Source of the DNA: a virus | Virus record (IMG/VR): IMGVR_UViG_3300009194_000008 | Coordinates: 1 to 64,000 of that record | Length of the DNA: 64,000 nt | Strand: one strand, 5' to 3' | In this document: positions 9,365 through 16,758 of the stretch, in pieces | Layout of the letters: the number at the start of each line of letters is the position of its first letter | Position numbering within the stretch: the stretch's first letter is position 1 | Program-made: the position numbers and the translations under genes | The notes under the pieces: generated by a model | What the model was told of the DNA's origin: nothing | Databases searched by the model: none | Seen by the model: the letters and a program-made list of their open reading frames with translations, nothing else

Positions 9365-10266
9365 ATGTCAAAGATTAACGAAAACCAGTACATCGTACCG
9401 AAAGATGAAAATTTCGATGCCTGTGTCAAAGAACTGTTTCTCTACAAAGCGAAACCGGAAGACCCCGCGGGTATCCGTCGAGTGCGTATCGGTCGGACAG
9501 CGGACAGCCCTCGCTATGTGTACTTCTGGGATGACGATAAGACACTGGACTGTGTGGGTGGCGGTAACGATGAGGTCCTGGCGACATTTCATCAGAACCC
9601 TGTCAACATCGCCATTCTTCATGAACTGCTGGGGATGGAAGTCCTGAAAGTTGGCGACGCCAGTACCACGTATCGTGGGATGGGTACGACTTCCACATCA
9701 CCGAGACATTTCCGCAGGTGGTGGGGAGTGCTGAGGTGGATGGTGGAACTACGCGACACGAGACCGGCGAGGAGTCACATCCCAACACCGCGCAGGAGGA
9801 GGCTGGTAATATCCGTCAATCCACAGACGATACGGAAGACTCCATCGAAAGCGATGTTCGGGTGCAAGAACCCGACGAGGTGGAAAAGAACGTCGAGACG
9901 CTTTACCGCGTACTGATGTGTTCTTTCGATCTGATGGAAGTCGATCCGGCCAGTGCCGCGACCATCACCGCCGGAATGAGCCAACCACGGACGTACGGAG
10001 GGGCGTTCCCGAATGGGGTGGTGAACACGCCGCCGAGCCCGTTTCCGCAGACCACCATGACACTCGTGACACCAATGATCTCTCGGATGCTCGAAGAGAT
10101 CTCCTTCCAGGAGGATTACGAGTACGCACTGTTCCGTCATGGAATGATGATCGCCCAGGACCCGGAAGGCGGTTACAGGGTCAAGCTGAAAATCCCCAAC
10201 ACGAGTGCGGTTGCCGTGGTGGAATACAACCACCGTCGAGCCACACCGCCCTTTTCCCTTCTGTAA
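9365..10266 (+). pseudogene. Gene split by a -1 frameshift near 9661
   Basis: Translation from the ATG at 9365 (AAGGAATC upstream) reads naturally to GMEVLKVGDA near 9661, then becomes Arg- and Trp-rich nonsense ending at 9916. The -1 frame becomes sensible from exactly there (QYHVSWDGYDFHITETF) and runs to 10266. Restoring one C in the run at 9660-9661 would give one protein of about 300 residues. The second half has a Glu/Asp-rich stretch then a globular tail. Function unknown. It may be a real inactivating deletion, a sequencing error, or, less likely, programmed frameshifting, as I see no strong slippery heptamer. Confidence 0.6.
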
Positions 10267-10360
10267 TTGCAACTGAAAGAAAAGTCAGATCTATATCACT
10301 GGGATGAGGAAACCCACCAACGGAGTTTCCCATCCCTAAATTGAAAGAATGGAGACTATC

Positions 10361-10570
10361 ATGTCCAACGAAAACACCAACGATCAGCAGAAGTCCAACT
10401 CCACCGAGCAGACCACTGGCTTCTGGAAAAAGCACGGCAAGAAAATCACCCTCGCCGCCACCGGCGTCGGGATCGCCGCTGCCGGCATAGCAGCCGGTAT
10501 GGCACTGAAAACCGCAGTGGGACCGGTGGCTGAATTCGCTGAAGCCGCCGCCGACAGCGCTACCGAATAA
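10361..10570 (+). CDS. Small glycine-rich membrane peptide, 69 aa
   Basis: I choose the ATG at 10361, preceded by GGAG at 7 bases; another ATG lies 12 bases upstream. The product has a polar N-terminus of about 28 residues rich in Asn, Gln and Thr, then a Gly/Ala-rich hydrophobic helix (about residues 30-52) with repeated small-xxx-small spacing, then an acidic tail. A single-pass membrane peptide is likely. It resembles in style the C-terminus of the protein at 10840. Function unknown. A terminator follows directly. Confidence 0.6.
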   Translation: MSNENTNDQQKSNSTEQTTGFWKKHGKKITLAATGVGIAAAGIAAGMALKTAVGPVAEFAEAAADSATE

Positions 10571-10580
10571 ACGGTCATGA

Positions 10581-10609
10581 AGGGACGGTCAACCACCGTC
10601 CCTTTCTTG
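10581..10609 (+). terminator. Rho-independent terminator
   Basis: AGGGACGGT pairs with ACCGTCCCT in a perfect 9-bp stem, followed by TTCTTG. It closes the unit ending at 10570. Confidence 0.7.
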
Positions 10610-10648
10610 TAGTAAAAAAAAACGAAAGAACTAATAAAGGTGAAACCC

Positions 10649-10795
10649 ATGTTCCGCAAAAAGTCCGAAAAGACCGAGAACGAAAAATCCTGGGAAGACG
10701 ACACTTGCCGCGATCTGAAAAGAATGACCGTGGCGTTGACCGTTATCGCGGTGGGTGCTTTCGCGGCCTCCTTCGTGATCTCTTCCAAGCAGTAA
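10649..10795 (+). CDS. 48-aa single-pass membrane peptide
   Basis: This short frame starts at an ATG preceded by AAAGGTG at good spacing. Its product starts with a charged segment of 25 residues (many Lys and Glu) and ends with one hydrophobic helix (about residues 26-44) and a short SSKQ tail. It sits between two other membrane peptides in the same orientation, which supports it as a real gene. Function unknown. Confidence 0.5.
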   Translation: MFRKKSEKTENEKSWEDDTCRDLKRMTVALTVIAVGAFAASFVISSKQ

Positions 10796-10839
10796 ACCAC
10801 ATCCATATAAACTGAAAGAATTCAAAAAGGAATATCCTC

Positions 10840-11220
10840 ATGAAAACCGTCAAACCGACCGCCAAGTACGACTTCCACAACGCCGCTGTTTCCGAACTGC
10901 TGAAGTTCCGCACCCCCGGAGAATACCGCCTGACGATCGGCGAGATCGAACATCGCTTCGTGGTGGATGAAGAAAGGCAAGTGATCATCTGCGTCGATAA
11001 CGACAAACGTCCCCACGCCGATGTGGTGATCGCCGTCCTCGAGATCTTCGGGCTGGCCGTTGTCCCGGTGAACATCAAGTCGCTGCGTACCGTCGAGTAT
11101 CGTCGCCGGAAGGACACCAGCCGCCTCACCCGGACCGTTGCAGGCGTGGCCCTGGGTGTGGGTATCATCGCTGGTGGTGTCGCCGTCGGAATGCATGTCC
11201 GCGGCACCGCGACCGAGTGA
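10840..11220 (+). CDS. Small protein with C-terminal membrane helix, 126 aa
   Basis: AAAAAGGAATATCCTC precedes the ATG. The first 90 residues form a compact, soluble alpha/beta-looking domain; residues about 97-120 are a Gly/Val/Ala-rich hydrophobic helix (AGVALGVGIIAGGVAVG), then RGTATE. A tail-anchored topology is likely, with the domain in the cytoplasm. The helix is similar in style to the peptide at 10361. No family recognised. A strong terminator follows immediately. Confidence 0.62.
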   Translation: MKTVKPTAKYDFHNAAVSELLKFRTPGEYRLTIGEIEHRFVVDEERQVIICVDNDKRPHADVVIAVLEIFGLAVVPVNIKSLRTVEYRRRKDTSRLTRTVAGVALGVGIIAGGVAVGMHVRGTATE

Positions 11221-11223
11221 GAG

Positions 11224-11250
11224 TAAGGGGCTTCGGCCCCTTATTTTTTT
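11224..11250 (+). terminator. Strong Rho-independent terminator
   Basis: TAAGGGGC and GCCCCTTA form an 8-bp stem closed by a UUCG tetraloop and followed by seven T. This is the most canonical terminator in the window. Confidence 0.85.
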
Positions 11251-11253
11251 GTT

Positions 11254-11276
11254 ACAATACGCATAGCCTGTATTGT
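11254..11276 (+). promoter_or_regulatory. Inverted repeat in the leader of the 11307 gene
   Basis: ACAATAC and GTATTGT form a perfect 7-bp inverted repeat with a 9-base spacer, directly after a strong terminator and before the 11307 gene. It could be an operator or part of a promoter (TTGTTA and TATTGT lie 16 bases apart here). The promoter reading is weak. Confidence 0.3.
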
Positions 11277-11306
11277 GTAGTTGACCGACAAAAGAGGATG
11301 CCCCCT

Positions 11307-11921
11307 ATGTCTAATGTGGTAAACTTCGCGGAACGGAAAGCCCAGCGAGATACCCAACGCGCGATCGATGAGAATATCGAGAACGTAAAGAACGTGGTGA
11401 TTCCTGAAATCCAGGCCGCGATGGAAGAACAAACAGGGGTGGCGGAACAGACCAGTCGTTGTGCGATCGAGGTTCTCCACGGTTTCTTGAGTATCTCACC
11501 CCACATGCTTCCGCTGTTGGTCTTGGAGATCAATCACCACCTGGTCCATTTTTCAATACTTTCCAGAACGGGTGCGGTTATCGGTCAGCCGGAAGAACGT
11601 GCCTTTCTCACAGTTGCCCTGGAGGAATACGACGATACATCTCCCAAGACCTTTTCCTTGGCCCGTCCCGATGAACTCTGCAACCAGGTGCATTTCGAAC
11701 ACGGCTGGCACCTCGGTAAACCCATGATCCAACCGATCGGCTACCTGTGGAGTTTCCTGATGGTAGACAACTGGGTGTTTACGCACCATGAGGTCGATCC
11801 GGTTGCCATGGCGATCACCCAACAGTGGTGTCGTGAAGGGTATCGACTCACCACCACGATGAACCATGACCGCCTGGAGACCACAATCCGGGAATGGGAG
11901 TACCCACTCAATGATCATTGA
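11307..11921 (+). CDS. Hypothetical protein, 204 aa
   Basis: The ATG at 11307 is preceded by AGAGGA; upstream in-frame codons would lie in the terminator. The N-terminal 40 residues are charged and helical, and the rest is of mixed fold with several His and Trp. No motif is recognised. It overlaps the macrodomain gene by 11 bases, so the two are probably translated together, which hints at a shared role in host interaction. Function unknown. Confidence 0.68.
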   Translation: MSNVVNFAERKAQRDTQRAIDENIENVKNVVIPEIQAAMEEQTGVAEQTSRCAIEVLHGFLSISPHMLPLLVLEINHHLVHFSILSRTGAVIGQPEERAFLTVALEEYDDTSPKTFSLARPDELCNQVHFEHGWHLGKPMIQPIGYLWSFLMVDNWVFTHHEVDPVAMAITQQWCREGYRLTTTMNHDRLETTIREWEYPLNDH

Positions 11922-12363
11922 AGAACGCACTGGGAACATCTTTACCTCAGGGTGTCAGACCATCACGGTCACCACCAACTGTGTCGGGGTCATGGGGAAA
12001 GGCATTGCCCTGGAAGCCAAGCAACGTTTCCCCGAGGTGGTTGAACCCTATCAACGGGCCTGTAAATCGGGAGACCATGCAATTGGTAAACCTGTAATGT
12101 ACCAAACGGGACATGACAACTGGCTGTTGTTGTTTCCCACCAAACAGCATTGGCGTAATGCCAGTGAACTCGGATGGATCGAGGAGGGACTGAAGGCCCT
12201 GCGCCGGGACGCCCTCCTTTACCCCTTCAACCAAATCCGTCAACTAGCAATGGCACCGTTAGGGTGTGGTAACGGTGGGCTGGATTACATCCGTGACGTC
12301 CGCCCGCTGATCTACCGCTACCTTGACCCTTGGCCGGTTGAGGTCATTTTGTACAAGTCGTAA
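11911..12363 (+). CDS. DarG-type macrodomain protein
   Basis: The 150-residue product is a complete macrodomain of the DarG/TARG1-like type. Visible landmarks are GNIF near the N-terminus, TNCVGVMGKGIALEAK (about residues 21-36) for ADP-ribose binding, FPTKQHWRNASELGWI in the middle and PLGCGNGGLDY near the C-terminus. These match DarG, the antitoxin that removes ADP-ribose which DarT adds to thymidine in DNA. No DarT toxin gene is adjacent. A phage-borne, stand-alone copy is therefore best read as an enzyme that reverses DarT-based host defence, or that handles ADP-ribosylated DNA or metabolites; that role is inference. The start at 11911 overlaps the preceding gene and leaves a standard N-terminus. 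Confidence 0.88.
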   Translation: MIIEERTGNIFTSGCQTITVTTNCVGVMGKGIALEAKQRFPEVVEPYQRACKSGDHAIGKPVMYQTGHDNWLLLFPTKQHWRNASELGWIEEGLKALRRDALLYPFNQIRQLAMAPLGCGNGGLDYIRDVRPLIYRYLDPWPVEVILYKS

Positions 12364-12377
12364 ACAGGAGCAAGAAC

Positions 12378-12671
12378 ATGTATACCACTGTATCAGACCA
12401 AAAGCACGAGTGGAAAATCCTGGTAGGTGCAACACTGTTGATGTTGCTTCTGTGGGGACTGAGTACCATCCCGACAGTGGTTGCCCAATCACGGGTGACG
12501 CCGGACGTCGGAGACGCCATTACCGTCTTTGTTGAAACGTATGATCTCACCGATCAGGAACGCCAGGAACTCACCGACGTGGTGGCGGACTGGTTGACAC
12601 GTAACCCCTCGCTGGGTGACCAGCCGATATATGTCTACCAGCTGATGAAACAACACCAAAACGTTCAGTAA
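12378..12671 (+). CDS. Membrane-anchored or exported small protein, 97 aa
   Basis: ACAGGAGCAAGAAC precedes the ATG. Residues about 12-36 form one hydrophobic segment (LVGATLLMLLLWGLSTIPTVV) ending in VAQS, which could be an uncleaved anchor or a signal peptide cut after AQ. The remaining 60 residues are acidic and helical and would face the periplasm. No family recognised. It is followed by a hairpin/TATG element. Confidence 0.62.
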   Translation: MYTTVSDQKHEWKILVGATLLMLLLWGLSTIPTVVAQSRVTPDVGDAITVFVETYDLTDQERQELTDVVADWLTRNPSLGDQPIYVYQLMKQHQNVQ

Positions 12672-12681
12672 CTATATATTG

Positions 12682-12712
12682 TCCCTCCCGGATGGGAGGG
12701 ATCGTTTATGTC
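12682..12712 (+). terminator. Hairpin plus TTTATGTC element
   Basis: TCCCTCCC and GGGAGGGA form an 8-bp stem with a GGAT loop, followed by TCGTTTATGTC. It ends the macrodomain unit and may start the next one from the TATG. Confidence 0.65.
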
Positions 12713-12733
12713 ATAACCAAAGAGGAAAGAAAA

Positions 12734-13390
12734 ATGTACAGTAGTCCACTCGATCACCTTACGATTACCGATGGTAAACTCGACAATATCACTAAAGACT
12801 ACGTTGACTTTGTGTTTCGTGATGAACATTACCATAGCCTGACGGTAGACGAAGCGAAACAAGAGGAGTCGATATTTGGTGTTGACCTATCCACTGATCT
12901 CGCCGAAAAGAACCCTTGGTATTGTGTGTGTTTTACCGAGGCCCGTCACCATCCCAGCTATACGCCACGGAGGATATATTGGGTTGTGGTAACGAATGAC
13001 CAACTCATAGAAGTTCGCCACTATCCAGAGCAGACCTGCGGTGGATTAATTACTCGGTCACCTTTTGTAGAGTATTGTCGGTTCCCACTCGTGATAAATA
13101 TTGGTGAAAATATTACCTGGTTAAGCAAATGTAGCTGTGATGAGGACGGGGATGAGATTATCATTCCTGAGGAACTTCACCCATACCACTTACTCTTGAA
13201 AGATTATGTACCCGATGAAGTGGTGGCGTATTATGCCCCTAAACTATTTGAGGAGTTAGACGCTTATTTGCTTATGACATGCGAAACCCCCCGGGACGGT
13301 ACGCATTATGGTGACTTGTTTAATGTAACAATGCCGATCGTTACCGACAACCCTGATATCGCACTTAAGAAAAGCAAGCATCAAAATTAA
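12734..13390 (+). CDS. Hypothetical protein, 218 aa (AT-richer)
   Basis: I choose the ATG at 12734 because AGAGGAAAG lies just upstream; an in-frame upstream codon at 12692 sits in the hairpin element. The 218-residue product is acidic with many Tyr and Asp. Two Cys pairs (CSC near the middle and others) match no known site. By eye the gene uses more A and T at third positions than its neighbours, which may mean more recent acquisition. Function unknown. Confidence 0.65.
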   Translation: MYSSPLDHLTITDGKLDNITKDYVDFVFRDEHYHSLTVDEAKQEESIFGVDLSTDLAEKNPWYCVCFTEARHHPSYTPRRIYWVVVTNDQLIEVRHYPEQTCGGLITRSPFVEYCRFPLVINIGENITWLSKCSCDEDGDEIIIPEELHPYHLLLKDYVPDEVVAYYAPKLFEELDAYLLMTCETPRDGTHYGDLFNVTMPIVTDNPDIALKKSKHQN

Positions 13391-13458
13391 ACTATGCGAA
13401 ACACCTTAATACTATGTCGTGGTGCTTCAGGTTACCTGTCACGTCACCGCGCCATGAC

Positions 13459-13489
13459 GGTCCTCCCTTCGGGGAGGACCTTTTATGCC
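13459..13489 (+). terminator. Hairpin plus TTTTATGCC element
   Basis: GGTCCTCCC and GGGAGGACC form a perfect 9-bp stem with a UUCG loop, followed by TTTTATGCC. The next gene starts 20 bases later, so this looks like terminator and promoter in one. Confidence 0.75.
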
Positions 13490-13509
13490 ACATACCAAAG
13501 GAACCACGG

Positions 13510-13884
13510 ATGACCAAGTTGTTCGTTCACTTAGCCAACGGTGAGGGACAACGTTATTTCGATAACATCATTGAGTATCTAAGCACGGCGTACACCGAAG
13601 AACTCAAACAGCTATATACCGCCGCTGCGGACTATGCCTATTGGCGATTAAAGCTTGAGGGAGGAGAGCGAGCCGAAGAACACCAATGGTTAGTTACTGA
13701 AATAACGTCAGAGGGTGTCCCTAATGTGCCTGAAGCCGTGTTATTCACGGAATGGGAATGCCTCTACTACGTCCTCTATCCGGTATTGATAAGCCACCCG
13801 ATGCACCTGATTGCCTGCATTAGTCCGGCTACTGATGATGATCTTAACCTAATTGGGTTTTTCATCATCTTGCATCCAAATTAA
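13510..13884 (+). CDS. Hypothetical protein, 124 aa
   Basis: The ATG at 13510 is preceded by AAAGGAA and follows a hairpin/TATG element. The 124-residue product is acidic and helical in its first half, with a hydrophobic C-terminal stretch that is not long enough for a sure membrane helix. It is 12 bases upstream of the dihydrofolate reductase gene and likely cotranscribed. Function unknown. Confidence 0.6.
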   Translation: MTKLFVHLANGEGQRYFDNIIEYLSTAYTEELKQLYTAAADYAYWRLKLEGGERAEEHQWLVTEITSEGVPNVPEAVLFTEWECLYYVLYPVLISHPMHLIACISPATDDDLNLIGFFIILHPN

Positions 13885-13896
13885 CAGGAGAACACC

Positions 13897-14457
13897 ATGA
13901 CCGTTAAAGCCGACGACATTAACATCACCCTGATCGCCGCCATGAACTACCGACGAGTACTGGGGGATGGTGAGAAACTCCTCTGGAAAAACCGTGAGGA
14001 CCTCAACCACTTCAAGGAGATGACTGAGGGCCATGTGCTGGTGATGGGGCGTCGGACCTATGACTCACTGCCCTTCGAGGGGGGTTTCCCCAACCGCTGG
14101 AATATCGTGATCAGCCGCACACCGTTGTTTGCTGACACGACAACACTGCGTAACGCCGGTGGGGTAATCAATGCACTGGCATTGGCACGTGACATGGCGG
14201 CTGATCTGTCTAACCGGTTTGACAAGACCCATAAGGTGTTCTGTGTCGGAGGTGGTGAGGTTTATCGTGCGGCACTGGAACATGCCGACCGCATCCTCTT
14301 AACTACCATCCCCAATGATCTCGAAGGGAACGTAACCTTCCCGGTGTTTGAGCAAGACTCTTCTTGGGTACTGGAAAAACAGGAGGTCGGAGATACCCGT
14401 CAAGACGGTAGTGCCAACATCTACACTGTCTGGGAGCGCAATCAAAACACCGCCTAG
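13897..14457 (+). CDS. Dihydrofolate reductase
   Basis: The 186-residue product has the DHFR signature in order: ITLIAAMNYRRVLGDGEKLLW near the N-terminus with the substrate-binding loop, VLVMGRRTYDSLP for the NADPH-binding helix, NIVISR for the next strand and VFCVGGGEVYRAAL for the Gly-Gly cofactor motif. It reduces dihydrofolate to tetrahydrofolate with NADPH in the cytoplasm, which supports thymidylate synthesis during phage DNA replication. Length is slightly above the bacterial norm of about 160. CAGGAG lies upstream. No thymidylate synthase gene is in the window. Confidence 0.87.
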   Translation: MTVKADDINITLIAAMNYRRVLGDGEKLLWKNREDLNHFKEMTEGHVLVMGRRTYDSLPFEGGFPNRWNIVISRTPLFADTTTLRNAGGVINALALARDMAADLSNRFDKTHKVFCVGGGEVYRAALEHADRILLTTIPNDLEGNVTFPVFEQDSSWVLEKQEVGDTRQDGSANIYTVWERNQNTA

Positions 14458-14479
14458 GTCCTTTACGTAAGGATCTTTG
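14457..14479 (+). terminator. Weak terminator hairpin
   Basis: GGTCCTT pairs with AAGGATC (one G-U) around TACGT, followed by TTTG and CTTATACC. It follows the dihydrofolate reductase stop codon. Confidence 0.45.
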
Positions 14480-14505
14480 CTTATACCGTCATTGGAGATA
14501 ACCCC

Positions 14506-15147
14506 ATGTTTAGCGTCTGTAATTTTAAACACCAAGAATTGCAAATCGATACCGACGGCGATACCCCCCGTATCGCCAACATGTCTGCTGCCGTAGCCCA
14601 CTCCATGCTGTCTGACAGTTTGGAAGAGGCTCCAGTAGATCATGAGATCATATGTGGAATAGCCACTCCGCATTTGGGGTCGGCACTGCTGGTTGGTGAC
14701 GATGACCCTGACTGGATCTGCATGCGGGTGAAGGAAGAGTACCGTGAGGCGAATAGCACCGAGTGGTATGTGTTCACCTCCACCCGTGTTCGCAATATTC
14801 AGTATTTCCATAGCCAGGAGTTCCCCTCCATCGGTGGACGTCAAGGGGTCATTGTGGTCCATGACTACCCGTTAGTCCTCCCAACCGCCAAATACCACGA
14901 GTGGTTGAGAAGCCTGAAACCGAATAATCCGGAACTGTCCACCAAGACAATCCCGGAAGGGGAACATGACTACCTGGTTCTCTGGACACTGGAAGACAAT
15001 TACCTGATGTACGTGTCAGAGGCTCCGCTGGAAGATAACTGGGTGGAAAGCATGGTGGTGACGTCCAAGTTGAGCGATTCCACCGAACTCAACCTACCGA
15101 TCGAGGCGTTTATCTCTATCGACGAGGACGAGGTATTCGACGACTGA
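14506..15147 (+). CDS. Hypothetical protein, 213 aa
   Basis: The ATG follows TTGGAGATAACCCC. The 213-residue product is acidic, beta-rich in appearance and ends in an Asp/Glu-rich tail (SIDEDEVFDD). No signal peptide, membrane helix or known motif is visible. It is bounded by a weak hairpin upstream and a strong terminator downstream, so it may be its own unit. Function unknown. Confidence 0.65.
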   Translation: MFSVCNFKHQELQIDTDGDTPRIANMSAAVAHSMLSDSLEEAPVDHEIICGIATPHLGSALLVGDDDPDWICMRVKEEYREANSTEWYVFTSTRVRNIQYFHSQEFPSIGGRQGVIVVHDYPLVLPTAKYHEWLRSLKPNNPELSTKTIPEGEHDYLVLWTLEDNYLMYVSEAPLEDNWVESMVVTSKLSDSTELNLPIEAFISIDEDEVFDD

Positions 15148-15156
15148 CCAACCGGT

Positions 15157-15182
15157 ACCCTCTCCTACGGGAGAGGGTTTTT
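15157..15182 (+). terminator. Strong Rho-independent terminator
   Basis: ACCCTCTCC and GGAGAGGGT form a perfect 9-bp stem with a TACG loop, followed by five T. A second T-tract and ATTATGGTATGG follow at about 15192-15212, possibly promoter sequence for the next gene. Confidence 0.8.
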
Positions 15183-15256
15183 CTCCGCGTCTTTTTTTTT
15201 TGATTATGGTATGGCTAGTAACCGTACTAGAAAAGGACGTATAACAGGAGAATTCC

Positions 15257-15748
15257 ATGCGGACGATGTTTCGTCGATTATTCGGTCACCCTTCGGTGGT
15301 TGATCCCCAACGTGAACAGTTTACCAAAACCTCACATGCCTTTCTTACTGACAGCGATCGTGCCGAGGGAATCAAACGCCTATCTCAGATTTACGAGCCC
15401 TTCAAGGTTATCCAACGCTTCCTGGCCTTATGTGTGGTGTTAACCTATCTCGCCGTCTGGATCATCTGCGTGGCCCTGTTCGTTTTCTACATTGGGCTGT
15501 TTATCATTGATGCCATCCGCAGTGACCTGTCTTTGATGACGCAGGTCAATGACCTGAAGAACAACATTGATGAGGTGTTCTTCTTGAACGCCATTAAAGA
15601 GCTGGCTTCACTCAATCAAGATACGTTGGGACTTCCCGCAGGTCTCGTACTGTCCCTGTATTTCGGTGGGGGCTTTGTTGAAGGGGTAATTGAACGTTTC
15701 CCTAATATGAAAGGTAGCACTAAAGGGACTCCGCCCACTCAGCCATAA
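15257..15748 (+). CDS. Membrane protein with central hydrophobic hairpin
   Basis: ACAGGAGAATTCC precedes the ATG. The 163-residue product has a basic soluble N-terminus of about 50 residues, then a long hydrophobic stretch (about residues 52-85) able to form one or two membrane helices, an amphipathic region, and a weaker hydrophobic stretch near residues 128-145. It could be a holin or another inner-membrane protein; the better-placed holin candidate is at 52779. It converges with minus-strand genes and ends in a bidirectional hairpin. Confidence 0.6.
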   Translation: MRTMFRRLFGHPSVVDPQREQFTKTSHAFLTDSDRAEGIKRLSQIYEPFKVIQRFLALCVVLTYLAVWIICVALFVFYIGLFIIDAIRSDLSLMTQVNDLKNNIDEVFFLNAIKELASLNQDTLGLPAGLVLSLYFGGGFVEGVIERFPNMKGSTKGTPPTQP

Positions 15749-15751
15749 CAC

Positions 15752-15790
15752 GACATAATCCCTCCCCGTGCTGGGGAGGGACGTTATGTC
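15752..15790. terminator. Bidirectional hairpin flanked by TTATGTC on both strands
   Basis: CCCTCCCC and GGGGAGGG form an 8-bp stem between convergent genes. GACATAA lies at 15752-15758 and TTATGTC at 15784-15790, so both strands read hairpin then TTATGTC. It overlaps the stop of the 15789 gene. Confidence 0.7.
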
Positions 15791-15887
15791 ATTTCTGTGT
15801 AGCAATCACAATCCCGGCGGCCACAACCAATCCGATCTGGACACCGACCAACAGTACCTCGAGTTGACGGAATTTAGCGATATTCAT
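15789..15887 (-). CDS. 32-aa membrane peptide
   Basis: The ATG at 15887 lies one base past the stop of the upstream gene (TGATATG), with AAAGGGG 6 bases before it. The product is a short polar start followed by one long hydrophobic helix (about residues 11-30) and ends QK. Close coupling to the membrane protein at 15889 supports it as a real gene. Function unknown; small phage membrane peptides often act in lysis or exclusion, but nothing here proves either. Confidence 0.45.
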   Translation of the reverse strand: MNIAKFRQLEVLLVGVQIGLVVAAGIVIATQK

Positions 15888-15888
15888 A

Positions 15889-16191
15889 TCAGGCCCCTTT
15901 AGTGGTAAAGCCATAAGCATCCGAGAAAGCATCCTTGAGCCACTCGGGGATAGCGAAGCGATGACAACGAAGAAGTTCCATCAACGCATCGAAATATTCA
16001 CTCTCGGTGGTGGGAAGGGGGATCTCCAGTTTACGGAGCTCTTCAAATACCCGCTCACGAATAGCCGCGGTATCGAGTGTTTCAACGGGCACATGACGAC
16101 GCAGTAAGTAACCCACGACTGCCATTCCAATCCCGGCTCCCACTACCAGTGCCGCAGTGCCATAACGCTGTTTCTTTTGCTTGTTGTGCAT
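15889..16191 (-). CDS. Single-pass membrane protein, 100 aa
   Basis: A very strong AGGAGGTG site precedes the ATG. Residues about 11-30 form a Gly/Ala/Val-rich membrane helix after a basic start, then RRH as a positive stop, then a soluble helical domain of about 65 residues. By the positive-inside rule the topology is ambiguous because basic residues flank both sides. It follows a hairpin/TATG element and precedes the 32-residue peptide in one unit. Function unknown. Confidence 0.62.
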   Translation of the reverse strand: MHNKQKKQRYGTAALVVGAGIGMAVVGYLLRRHVPVETLDTAAIRERVFEELRKLEIPLPTTESEYFDALMELLRCHRFAIPEWLKDAFSDAYGFTTKGA

Positions 16192-16271
16192 AATGCACCT
16201 CCTGGAGGTTATAGTGCTATATAGTTAACCAGCCGGGTATTTTGTAAAGTCACCAAAAAGAAACCCCAATG

Positions 16272-16298
16272 ACATAACCCCTCCCCGGAGGGAGGGAT
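16272..16298 (-). terminator. Hairpin plus TTATGTC element
   Basis: On the minus strand a 7-bp stem (CCCTCCC with GGGAGGG) is followed by GGTTATGTC. It separates the helicase unit from the small membrane proteins. Confidence 0.65.
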
Positions 16299-16308
16299 CG
16301 TAACGATA

Positions 16309-16758
16309 CTAGATTTGAACGAGAGTTATCTTGGAGATATCGGTTCCGGGGGTAATTTTCAAGTGGTCCTTACCATCCATAGAGAAGACGAAAAGGCTCA
16401 AGGTGGGATCGTCGCTATCAGGGTCCCCAATGTTCAGTTCGGTGTCATCGCGGGTGGCTTGGGGTAACTGTGAGTGAAGGGCGTTCACCCAGACTGCGAC
16501 ACTACCCCGGATATAGACATCAACGTACAGATCATCCCGGTGGTGGGGTTTCTGCTGTAACCACTCATTAACCACCTCAACGGTTTTATTGATCAGGGGG
16601 TGTGTGGGCTCTATGCCATCCATTTCGTAAAGCTCCCAACGTTGCTCATCAAGAACCTGGGCAAACTCATCGCCCAGGGGTTCTTGGTGGGTAACTAACC
16701 GCTTACACAGCTCACCCATGGCTTCTTTTAATTTCGCATCCTCTACAGTGCCCACCAT
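16309..16758 (-). CDS. Hypothetical protein downstream of helicase, 149 aa
   Basis: This gene overlaps the end of the helicase gene by 16 bases, so it is translated from the same mRNA. The 149-residue product is acidic and soluble, with a helical first half and a beta-looking second half, and no motif I recognise. Coupling to the helicase suggests a replication accessory role; this is inference from position only. Confidence 0.62.
   Translation of the reverse strand: MVGTVEDAKLKEAMGELCKRLVTHQEPLGDEFAQVLDEQRWELYEMDGIEPTHPLINKTVEVVNEWLQQKPHHRDDLYVDVYIRGSVAVWVNALHSQLPQATRDDTELNIGDPDSDDPTLSLFVFSMDGKDHLKITPGTDISKITLVQI

Noticed and set aside
9365-10266. Programmed -1 frameshift
   Set aside because: Not fully excluded, but no strong slippery heptamer or following pseudoknot is visible at the switch point; a one-base loss in a C run is simpler.
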